The notes below the pieces were generated by a model. The model worked only from the letters and a program-made list of their open reading frames with translations, was not told the origin of the DNA and made no database searches. A stretch of DNA of 5,370 nt from an uncultured Planctomycetaceae bacterium (GTDB lineage: Bacteria > Planctomycetota > Planctomycetia > Planctomycetales > Planctomycetaceae): NCBI GenBank assembly GCA_903823545.1, contig CAIJTL010000992.1, positions 1-5,370 on the forward strand, written 5' to 3'. Position numbers and translations under genes: made by a program. This document shows positions 1-5,370 of this stretch, one piece after another. Position 1 is the first letter of the stretch. The number at the start of each line of letters is the position of its first letter.

Positions 1-831
1 ACCGACGTTCGGGGCGAAAACGCTTGGGCCAGTCGCCCCTTTCGCTCCGTAGTAAGTGACTTCGTCAGGAAGTCGATGTTTTTTCAACGTCCGTCCGAGG
101 CAAATGTGTTTCAAACAAAGTGGGCTCAGCACTCGTTTGGCGATGCTCGCGCCGTAGGGAGTTCGATCGATCGCTTCGAGGACTCGGCCAAGCAAGCAGT
201 AACCGAAATTAGAATAGGCGTAACGCTCACCGGGATTGAAGTCGAGCGGCTTCTGGAGCATCACTCGGATAATGTGTTCGGGTTTTGCAGGAGCATCAAC
301 ATTTAATTCGCGAGCGAACTCGACCGCGCGAAACATGCCGTCGAAACTTTTGGCTCGATCCCAGCCACCGGTGTGTTGCAGCAAATGTTTGACGGTGATG
401 TCACGCCAACGATGATCGACTGGTTGATCGGACGTGATTTGCCGCAGCAACGGCAAGACAGGAGTTTCCAACGTCAAGCAGCCTTGTTCGATCGCCTGCA
501 TGACCGCGATTGCGGTGATCGACTTTGAGATGCTCGCCAATCGAAACAGGCTGTCGGGTTGCACTGGTTTTTGTGTGTCAACATCGGACCAACCAAAGCC
601 GCGCGAATACAACAACTGGCCCGCACGCCCGACTGCTAACGATGCCCCCGGCAATTGATGCTTGGCAAGAAAGCCGCTCATCAAATCATCCAGTGGCTTC
701 ACGCTCGCAGTGGTCTCCCCGGTTGATGGAAAGGAGGGCGAATCGTCGGCCAGTAGCCAACGGCGATTGGCCGCGAGCCCCAGGAAGGCACCGGAACTCC
801 CAAGAAATTCGCGTCGCGACAGTTGTGGCAT
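1..831 (-). CDS. Serine hydrolase, class C beta-lactamase-like family (C-terminus beyond window)
   Basis: This gene reads leftward from an ATG at 831-829 and stays open for 277 codons to the window edge, so its C-terminus is missing. Residues 95-107 read LFRLASISKSITA, which contains the SxxK motif (S100, K103) of class C beta-lactamases, DD-peptidases and related esterases; S100 is the expected nucleophile and K103 the general base. The second motif, Tyr-x-Asn, is YSN at 206-208, inside a typical context (NPGERYAYSNFGY). HLLQHTGGW-like residues (149-157) match the usual 'LLTHTSG' block. The third motif (KTG/HxG) would lie beyond the edge. The N-terminus starts MPQLSRREFLGSSG, a twin-arginine (Tat) signature with R6-R7, followed by a short apolar stretch and LLA near residue 28, so export is inferred. 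The start is chosen because it puts the Tat motif at the extreme N-terminus; the frame stays open to a stop at 880-882 with only a GTG at 862-864 as an alternative, and no clear Shine-Dalgarno is seen. Substrate cannot be told: beta-lactamase, D-aminopeptidase and esterase members share these motifs. Confidence 0.93.
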   Translation of the reverse strand, partial: MPQLSRREFLGSSGAFLGLAANRRWLLADDSPSFPSTGETTASVKPLDDLMSGFLAKHQLPGASLAVGRAGQLLYSRGFGWSDVDTQKPVQPDSLFRLASISKSITAIAVMQAIEQGCLTLETPVLPLLRQITSDQPVDHRWRDITVKHLLQHTGGWDRAKSFDGMFRAVEFARELNVDAPAKPEHIIRVMLQKPLDFNPGERYAYSNFGYCLLGRVLEAIDRTPYGASIAKRVLSPLCLKHICLGRTLKKHRLPDEVTYYGAKGATGPSVFAPNVG

Positions 832-943
832 GATGATGAGTTTTTCGTTTTCGCACGGAGGCACACCTCGCCGAAGAGGTCACGCAAACGAACCAGAGAT
901 TGCCAAGCCAGTCAGTGCCGTGCAAGCAAAGGCAGTTTCAAAA

Positions 944-960
944 CTAACCCGAAGGGTTAG
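944..960. repeat. 17-base palindrome (7-bp stem, 3-base loop)
   Basis: CTAACCC-GAA-GGGTTAG is a perfect 7-bp inverted repeat. On the minus strand it is followed directly by TTTTG (943-939), so it resembles a weak intrinsic terminator for leftward transcripts, although it lies upstream of the leftward hydrolase gene and would then sit in or before that gene's leader. Other possibilities are an operator for a dimeric regulator or a member of a dispersed palindromic family. Confidence 0.5.
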
Positions 961-1254
961 TAGAGTGGGTGTTTCATCACGCCCCGAGAATTGCAGAACA
1001 AGGTTTCCGGATAGCCTCTCAGAGAATCTGTTCCGCAGAAGCAAGACTCGCTGATGTTGCAATTTGTGAGGCAGGTTGAAGGCCATGTCAGCGTATCGTT
1101 TTGCCTCAAAAGTGTCGCATTTGCGTGTAGCAAAAAGCTGAATTGCCAACCCCCTCGGTCGCTTCAATCATCTGCTCCGAAATGCGGGCCTCACTTTTGC
1201 TTTTGTTGTTCTTCGACTTACTCGAACCGTTCGGCAACAAAGGCGTCATTCCCC

Positions 1255-1260
1255 AAGGAG
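1255..1260 (+). promoter_or_regulatory. Shine-Dalgarno AAGGAG
   Basis: AAGGAG ends six bases before the ATG at 1267-1269, which is near ideal spacing. It decides the start of the giant gene: the frame is open from an ATG at 1054, but that codon has no comparable site. The choice puts the LEARVLLS motif at residues 33-40, where planctomycete proteins of this type normally carry it. Confidence 0.85.
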
Positions 1261-1266
1261 AAGGCT

Positions 1267-4200
1267 ATGCGCTGCTTGTCATGGTTAAGTTTGGTGAAAG
1301 ATCGTTTGGCCCTGTCGAAGCGGCGACAACGCTCAACGCGTCGACCTTGTCAGATGGAACCGCTGGAGGCACGCGTGCTGTTGTCCGTGTCGGCCTTGAT
1401 GATCGGCACAGAGCTGTCGATCACGGCATCGGCGACTGACAACATCACTGTTCGCGAAAGTCCGACCGCACCAGGAAAAGTCCAAGTGCTCGGTAATGGC
1501 GCGACGGTCGCAATTGTCTCGACGAATACCAGTGCACTGACAGCAATTAATATCACGGGAAGCGACTCCAACAACGTAATTGACCTCAGCGGCGTAACGG
1601 CAACCGTGTTTAGTAACCCTTTGCTGAAGATTTCGGTTTCGGGCGGAAACGGCAACGATACGATCACTGGTAGCCCTGATGTGGCCAACAGTCTGATTGG
1701 CGGCGACGGAGCCGACACGCTCAATGGCGGTTCGCAAGCAGATACGCTCGATGGTTCCAACGGCGATGATTCGATCAACGGCGGCGATGGCAACGACAGC
1801 ATTCTTGGCCGCGACGGAGCGGATCGGCTCAATGGCGATGTTGGCAACGATACGATCCTCGGCGGCGACGGCTCGGACATCGTCAATGGCGGAGATGGTG
1901 ACGATAGCATCCTCGGAGGTAACGGTGCTGATTCTGTCTCAGGCGGTCTTGGCAATGACATCGTGAGCGGCGATTCCGGCATCGACACGCTTCGGGGCGA
2001 CGACGGCGATGACTCGATCTTGGGGGGAACGGAGAACGACTCGATCGATGGGGGTGACGGGAACGACACACTCGACGGACAAGATGCCAACGACACAGTT
2101 CTCGGAGGAGTTGGCTCGGACAGTATCCTCGGTGGCATCGGAGCGGATTCGCTGCAAGGGGGCGATGGTGACGATGTCGTCAACGGGCAAGCGGGCAACG
2201 ACACAATTGAAGGGGGACTCGGCAGCGATCTTCTCTTCGGAGGCTCCGACAACGACACGATCTTTGATGACTTCCGCAATCTGAACAACGGCGGTAGCGG
2301 CAACGACACGCTGCTCGGTCAAGCGGGCAACGACACGTTGATTGCCGCAAGCGGTTCTGATTCGCTCGATGGCGGCACGGGAAACGATCTGCTCGATACT
2401 CGTTCTTCGACGGTCTCGATTGCCAATGCCACGCTGATGGAGGGGAATAGCGGGCTGATTAACATGGTCTTCACAGTCACGCTGTCTTCGGCTTCCAGTT
2501 TGCCAATCACGATGAATTACGCCACCAGTTCTAATGGAACGATTGCTGGGGGAACCGCGACTGGTGGTTTGGCGGCGACTCCGAACGCCGACTATGTCAC
2601 CTCTTCCGGCCAAGTGACGTTCAATCCCGGCGAACTGACGAAGACGTTCTCCGTCGCGATCGTCGGCGATACTCGTGATGAGTCGGACGCGGAAACCTTC
2701 TTCGTGATGCTGTCGAATTTGTCGAACGCACGCGCCGGCAATCTTGTCGCCGAAGGTCGCATCTTTGATGACGATGCCACGCCCCCTCCGCCGGTGCTCG
2801 ACATTTTCTTTTTGCTGGATGACACGGGAAGTTTTCAAGGAGCGTTGACCACGACGATTCGCCAAGCGATCACGTCGATGATCGCTCAATTGGGCGCACT
2901 GTATCCGACCGGCGATCTCGCCTACGGCATTGGACGATTTGAAGACTACAACGGCACCGGAGGAGGAAACACCGACCATCCCTTCATTCTCAATCAACCA
3001 ATCATCACTTCGAGCACGCCGCAGTTCGGTGCAGCGATCGACGCGGCTTTGCGACGCTCGGCTCCCGGCGGCGGTGGCGACCTACCTGAGTCAATGCTCG
3101 AAGGCTTGGCCCAAGTGGCCACAGGACGTGGCTTTGATGGCAACAACGATGGCGACTCAGTCGACAGTGGCGTCGCCGGTCTCGCGGCCAGTCAAACAAA
3201 TGCGAACGGCTCAGACGTGCCTGCGTATAGTTCCTTCAGCCCCGATCTCACGGGAGATCCACGTGGTCCGATTTTGCCTCCGACAGCTCCCGTCGCGACA
3301 GCAACAGACGGTGTTGGTTTTCGAGCGGGTGCTCGGCACATCGTCATCGTCGCCACGGATGCAGGGACGGCCTATCAGCCCGACGGTGCGACGGTTTATA
3401 CGGGAGTTGGCGGCGTGACTGTCCCTGCCGCAACGATGACCGCTGGTGGTCGGGGCACGACTCCGCAAGGTCGAGGGGCGTCATTCCAAACCACGATCAA
3501 CCAAATGATCGCGCAGAACATCGAAGTGGTCAGCCTTGGCAACGAGGTCTTCGGCGGCGGTACGTTGCGAGCCACACTAACGGGATTGGCGACACTCACT
3601 GGCTCGATCAATCGCTCGTCGATGGCTTTGGAAAACAACATCACTCCAGGTGCCTCTGCGGACGACATTCAACCGGGGCAACCGCTTTACTTCCGCATCG
3701 ATCCGAATGATCCGACCGGTCTGGCCGCTTCGCTGGTCAGCGGTATTGCGGGAGCGGCTGGCGATCCGCCCCCTTCGCCTCCACCAGCACCGCCTCCAGC
3801 ATTGCCGCCTGCTGGAGTCGAGAACGACACGCTGCTTGGCGGTGATGGCAACGACACGCTGCTCGCTGGCGAGTCGAACGACTTCCTCAACGGCGACGCG
3901 GGATTCGACTCGATCGATGGTGGCGATGGCGATGATGCGTTGCTCGGCGGTTCCGAGGGTGACACGCTCAATGGTGGCAACGGTAACGATACGATTGATG
4001 GCCAAGGGGGCAATGATTCAGTCAACGGCGGTGCCGGAGATGACAACCTGATTTGGAATGGAATCGGCGATGGCATCGACACGCTCACCAATAACGCCGG
4101 TGGCGACACCGTCACCATCAACGGCACTGCGGTCGTCAATACATTCGTCATTGGCAAGACGTCGGCAAATCAGTTGCGAATCTCTGAGGGGACGGCGTCG

Positions 4201-5181
4201 ATCATCGTGTCGTCTCTCGTGACGAACATCGTGCTCAACACGGGCAACGGTAATGACACCGTCACGATCAACGACCTCAGCGGAGTATCACCCGCCGTGG
4301 TCACCGTGAATGGCGATGCCGGTAACGATGTCTTGAATGCGTCGACGGCAACTCTGGGAGGCATTCGCTTGGCCCTGAACGGTGGCGATGGAAACGATTC
4401 CATCACAGGCAGCCTGGGGGATGACACGATCGACGGCGGTGACGGCAACGATACGTTGATTGGTGGCACGGGCAACGACACGTTGATCGGTGGAACTGGC
4501 AGTGATCGGATCAACGGCGGAACGGGGAACGATCGGGCACTCGGAGGCGATGGGAGCGACACGGTTGTCGGCGGCGATGGCAACGACACGCTCAGTGGCG
4601 ATGCAGGCAATGATTCGATCGACGGCGGCAACAACGACGATGTTCTCACTGGCGACGCCGACAACGACACGCTCACTGGCGGCGCAGGTAACGATTCGTT
4701 GCTAGGAGGAACCGGTCTCGATGTGCTGTCGGGAGGACTCGGTAACGACTCGTGCGATGGCGGCCTCAACGATGACATCATCAACGGCAACGAAGGAGAC
4801 GACAAACTTCGTGGCGGTGATGGCAACGATTCGATCACCGGCGACATCGGCAACGATGAACTCAATGGTGGCGACGGAAACGACACGCTCGTTGGCGGCG
4901 ATGGCAACGACGGCCTCTTTGGAGGTGACGGTGCCGACGTGCTCAACGGTGGAGCTGGTAACGATTCGCTCCAGGGAGGCGACGGCAACGATTCGCTCTA
5001 CGGTGGAGCTGGCAACGATCTACTGCTCGGCCAAGACGGCGACGATCGCATCGACGGCCAAGGTGCCGCCGACACCATCGCCGGAGGGCAGGGGACCAAC
5101 ACGTTGATCATCAACGGCGATTTCGTGAATGAGTCGTTCATCATCACTTCCGCACTTCTGGAAGCCATGGACGGCATCTAA
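1267..5181 (+). CDS. Giant LEPRxLL-type RTX / Calx-beta / VWA surface or secreted protein
   Basis: The 1304-residue product is likely an extracellular, calcium-binding adhesin or matrix protein. Residues 1-40 are basic (KRRQRSTRRP) and end in MEPLEARVLLS, a variant of the planctomycete LEPRxLL N-terminal motif tied to large exported proteins. Next come: a beta-rich lead-in (45-125); RTX array 1 (126-377, consensus GGxGxDxhx, h hydrophobic); a Calx-beta domain (about 382-502, with ADYVTSSGQVTFNPGE and a DESDAETFFV segment); a TPPPP hinge; a VWA-like domain (about 511-830) with MIDAS-type D518-x-T520-x-S522 and strand HIVIVATDAG (691-700); a polyproline hinge (834-848); RTX array 2 (849-929); a beta spacer (about 945-1015) containing DLSGV; and RTX array 3 (1039-1281). 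The final 23 residues contain FVNESFIITSALLEAMDGI, which could be a type I secretion signal or a cut-off copy of the spacer. Aspartate and glycine are extremely abundant and Cys is nearly absent, as expected for a calcium-folded extracellular protein. No secretion genes are nearby. A hairpin terminator starts 30 bases after the stop, suggesting a single-gene unit. Binding partner and function are unknown. Confidence 0.93.
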   Translation: MRCLSWLSLVKDRLALSKRRQRSTRRPCQMEPLEARVLLSVSALMIGTELSITASATDNITVRESPTAPGKVQVLGNGATVAIVSTNTSALTAINITGSDSNNVIDLSGVTATVFSNPLLKISVSGGNGNDTITGSPDVANSLIGGDGADTLNGGSQADTLDGSNGDDSINGGDGNDSILGRDGADRLNGDVGNDTILGGDGSDIVNGGDGDDSILGGNGADSVSGGLGNDIVSGDSGIDTLRGDDGDDSILGGTENDSIDGGDGNDTLDGQDANDTVLGGVGSDSILGGIGADSLQGGDGDDVVNGQAGNDTIEGGLGSDLLFGGSDNDTIFDDFRNLNNGGSGNDTLLGQAGNDTLIAASGSDSLDGGTGNDLLDTRSSTVSIANATLMEGNSGLINMVFTVTLSSASSLPITMNYATSSNGTIAGGTATGGLAATPNADYVTSSGQVTFNPGELTKTFSVAIVGDTRDESDAETFFVMLSNLSNARAGNLVAEGRIFDDDATPPPPVLDIFFLLDDTGSFQGALTTTIRQAITSMIAQLGALYPTGDLAYGIGRFEDYNGTGGGNTDHPFILNQPIITSSTPQFGAAIDAALRRSAPGGGGDLPESMLEGLAQVATGRGFDGNNDGDSVDSGVAGLAASQTNANGSDVPAYSSFSPDLTGDPRGPILPPTAPVATATDGVGFRAGARHIVIVATDAGTAYQPDGATVYTGVGGVTVPAATMTAGGRGTTPQGRGASFQTTINQMIAQNIEVVSLGNEVFGGGTLRATLTGLATLTGSINRSSMALENNITPGASADDIQPGQPLYFRIDPNDPTGLAASLVSGIAGAAGDPPPSPPPAPPPALPPAGVENDTLLGGDGNDTLLAGESNDFLNGDAGFDSIDGGDGDDALLGGSEGDTLNGGNGNDTIDGQGGNDSVNGGAGDDNLIWNGIGDGIDTLTNNAGGDTVTINGTAVVNTFVIGKTSANQLRISEGTASIIVSSLVTNIVLNTGNGNDTVTINDLSGVSPAVVTVNGDAGNDVLNASTATLGGIRLALNGGDGNDSITGSLGDDTIDGGDGNDTLIGGTGNDTLIGGTGSDRINGGTGNDRALGGDGSDTVVGGDGNDTLSGDAGNDSIDGGNNDDVLTGDADNDTLTGGAGNDSLLGGTGLDVLSGGLGNDSCDGGLNDDIINGNEGDDKLRGGDGNDSITGDIGNDELNGGDGNDTLVGGDGNDGLFGGDGADVLNGGAGNDSLQGGDGNDSLYGGAGNDLLLGQDGDDRIDGQGAADTIAGGQGTNTLIINGDFVNESFIITSALLEAMDGI
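1642..2397 (+). repeat. RTX array 1 (27 nonapeptide units)
   Basis: Residues 126-377 form about 27 nine-residue units of the type GGDGNDTLx. Units 3 to 23 (residues 145-333) run in strict nine-residue register; unit 2 is degenerate and ten residues long, and DDFRNLNN (334-341) breaks the register before four last units. Known RTX tracts fold as parallel beta-rolls that bind calcium through the GGxGxD turns and fold only after export. At DNA level this is a 27-base periodic tract rich in GGCGGCGATGGCAACGA-like units. Confidence 0.93.
2410..2772 (+). other. Calx-beta domain
   Basis: Residues 382-502 follow the pattern of Calx-beta domains: an opening strand TVSIANATLMEGNSG, a strand VFTVTLSSASSLPITMNY, the signature ADYVTSSGQVTFNPGELTKT, then VAIVGDTRDESDAETFFV and an ending FDDD. 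The family is a calcium-binding immunoglobulin-like fold found in Na/Ca exchangers, integrin beta-4 and many bacterial surface proteins. The acidic DDD at the end and E392 near the start are in the places where calcium ligands are expected. Confidence 0.88.
2797..3756 (+). other. VWA domain resembling integrin beta I-like domain
   Basis: Residues 511-830 begin with LDIFFLLDDTGSFQGAL, a buried strand followed by a MIDAS motif D518-x-T520-x-S522 (Thr for the usual first Ser, as in other DxTGS VWA domains). Then come LAYGIGRFEDYNG (551-563), GGGGDLPESMLEGLAQVA (601-618), RHIVIVATDAG (690-700) and TTINQMIAQNIEVVSLGN (742-759). The order and content recall the integrin beta I-like domain (DLSYS, GFGSF, DSPEGGxDA, TDAG). 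At about 320 residues it is longer than a plain VWA domain (around 200), with an insert near 620-680 that contains an acidic loop. The VWA call is firm; the integrin-type subclass is from memory of the family. Confidence 0.82.
3811..4053 (+). repeat. RTX array 2 (9 nonapeptide units)
   Basis: Residues 849-929 are nine contiguous nine-residue units, from AGVENDTLL through GGDGNDTLL and GGNGNDTID to GGAGDDNLI. The array starts directly after the polyproline hinge and ends at W930, where the beta-rich spacer begins. The first and third units lack the leading GG. Confidence 0.9.
4381..5109 (+). repeat. RTX array 3 (27 uninterrupted nonapeptide units)
   Basis: Residues 1039-1281 are 27 units in unbroken nine-residue register, preceded by one isolated unit (GDAGNDVLN, 1016-1024). 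Many are near consensus (GGDGNDTLI, GGTGNDTLI, GGDGNDTLV), and neighbouring units can be almost identical in DNA, for example around 4441-4500, which suggests recent tandem duplication. The last two units (GQGAADTIA, GGQGTNTLI) lose the calcium-binding aspartates, as at the cap of a beta-roll. Confidence 0.93.
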
Positions 5182-5211
5182 ACCTCCGCCGACGGACCGC
5201 AGGAGTTTCCT

Positions 5212-5249
5212 CACCAAGCCCAGTGCTCTCCACAGCACTGGGCTTGGTG
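5212..5249 (+). terminator. Strong hairpin terminator of the giant gene
   Basis: CACCAAGCCCAGTGCT (5212-5227) and its exact complement (5234-5249) form a 16-bp perfect stem with a six-base loop CTCCAC, 30 bases after the TAA. The downstream tract is short (CTTTGA), so the U-run is weak for a textbook intrinsic terminator, but stem strength and position support termination or 3'-end protection. There is no T-run on the opposite strand. Confidence 0.8.
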
Positions 5250-5282
5250 CTTTGATACGAACCACTGATGCTTGTCGCTCCC

Positions 5283-5310
5283 CGCTCGTAGTGCCTCGAT
5301 TCATCGAGGC
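5283..5310 (+). repeat. REP-like element, copy A (GTAG plus hairpin)
   Basis: CCGCTCGTAGTG is followed by the perfect palindrome CCTCGAT-TC-ATCGAGG (5294-5309), extendable by one G-C pair. A GTAG tetranucleotide (5288-5291) just 5' of a short hairpin is the hallmark of REP elements mobilised by Y1 REP-associated transposases. No such transposase is in the window, so the assignment rests on form alone. Confidence 0.55.
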
Positions 5311-5341
5311 CAAGGCGAATAGCACGCGAAGAGTCATCATG

Positions 5342-5370
5342 GACCGCATGAATGCGGTCACTACGAGCGC
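5342..5370 (-). repeat. REP-like element, copy B, inverted
   Basis: Read on the minus strand this is GCGCTCGTAGTG followed by GACCGCAT-TC-ATGCGGTC, which overlaps the last base of GTAGTG partner sequence; the palindrome lies at 5342-5359. It shares CGCTCGTAGTG and the ATTCAT hairpin tip with copy A, but its stem has a different sequence that still pairs perfectly. It faces copy A across a 31-base spacer and may continue past the window edge. Confidence 0.55.

Larger units (their letters stand above)
832..1266. other. Divergent intergenic region, no gene seen
   Basis: This 435-base stretch separates the 5' ends of two divergent genes and so should carry promoters for both. I see no convincing -35/-10 pair on either strand and no riboswitch-like conserved structure. 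It contains a 17-base hairpin (944-960) and the Shine-Dalgarno of the rightward gene. ORFs that cross it show no domain, no good ribosome binding site and no recognisable composition. The rightward frame is open from 1054, but the part before 1267 looks like untranslated leader. Confidence 0.7.

Noticed and set aside
662..1054. Plus-strand ORF of 130 codons
   Set aside because: Its first half lies antisense to the well-supported serine hydrolase, and the protein has no recognisable features.
880..1167. Minus-strand ORF of 95 codons in the intergenic region
   Set aside because: No recognisable domain, no convincing ribosome binding site, and it crosses the region that should hold both promoters.
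1197..1224. Possible sigma-70 promoter TTGCTT / TACTCG before the giant gene
   Set aside because: Both boxes match the consensus poorly (3 of 6 and 2 of 6), although the 16-base spacing is acceptable.
1350..2309. Long minus-strand ORF of 319 codons opposite RTX array 1
   Set aside because: Its product is a nine-residue Pro/Ser repeat (SLPSPP-like), which is simply the antisense reading of GGxGxD codons. The 27-base periodicity keeps stops out of that frame; there is no start signal or domain.
4170..4988. Minus-strand ORF of 272 codons opposite RTX array 3
   Set aside because: Same antisense artefact of the RTX codons, with the same Pro/Ser nonapeptide pattern.
1642..5109. Regular short DNA repeats considered as a CRISPR array
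   Set aside because: The 27-base period is continuous coding sequence with no spacers, and variation falls at codon positions expected for RTX protein repeats.
5150..5215. Frameshift cutting off a longer C-terminus of the giant protein
   Set aside because: None of the three forward frames after the stop continues the spacer or RTX pattern, and a strong terminator follows 30 bases later, so the present end looks settled.

Overview
The window looks like chromosomal DNA of a planctomycete, probably of the Pirellula/Rhodopirellula group. The main reason is a giant secreted-type protein that begins with the LEPRxLL-type N-terminal motif (here LEARVLLS) and combines RTX repeats, a Calx-beta domain and a VWA-like domain, an architecture typical of that phylum. 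The phylum call is an inference from motifs; no marker gene is present.

Layout. Positions 1-831 (minus strand) hold the N-terminal 277 residues of a serine hydrolase of the class C beta-lactamase/penicillin-binding-protein-like family, with an apparent Tat-type leader. Its 3' end runs off the left edge. Positions 832-1266 are a 435-base divergent intergenic region with a 7-bp hairpin (944-960) and, at its right end, a good Shine-Dalgarno sequence (1255-1260). Positions 1267-5181 (plus strand) hold one very large gene of 1304 residues: basic N-terminus with LEARVLLS, a first RTX array (27 units), a Calx-beta domain, a proline hinge, a VWA domain that resembles the I-like domain of integrin beta chains, a long polyproline hinge, a short RTX array (9 units), a beta-rich spacer, and a third RTX array of 27 uninterrupted units. 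A strong hairpin terminator follows at 5212-5249. The last about 90 bases (5283-5370) carry two inverted copies of a GTAG-plus-hairpin element that looks like a REP doublet (BIME).

The two genes are transcribed divergently and nothing in the sequence links their functions. The large protein is most likely an extracellular calcium-stabilised adhesin or matrix protein. The hydrolase probably acts outside the cytoplasm. I found no tRNA, rRNA, CRISPR array, defence system or transposase gene. The points most worth a second look are the integrin-beta-like VWA domain between RTX arrays, the apparently truncated C-terminal copy of an internal spacer module, and the REP-like doublet whose two hairpins differ by compensating changes.
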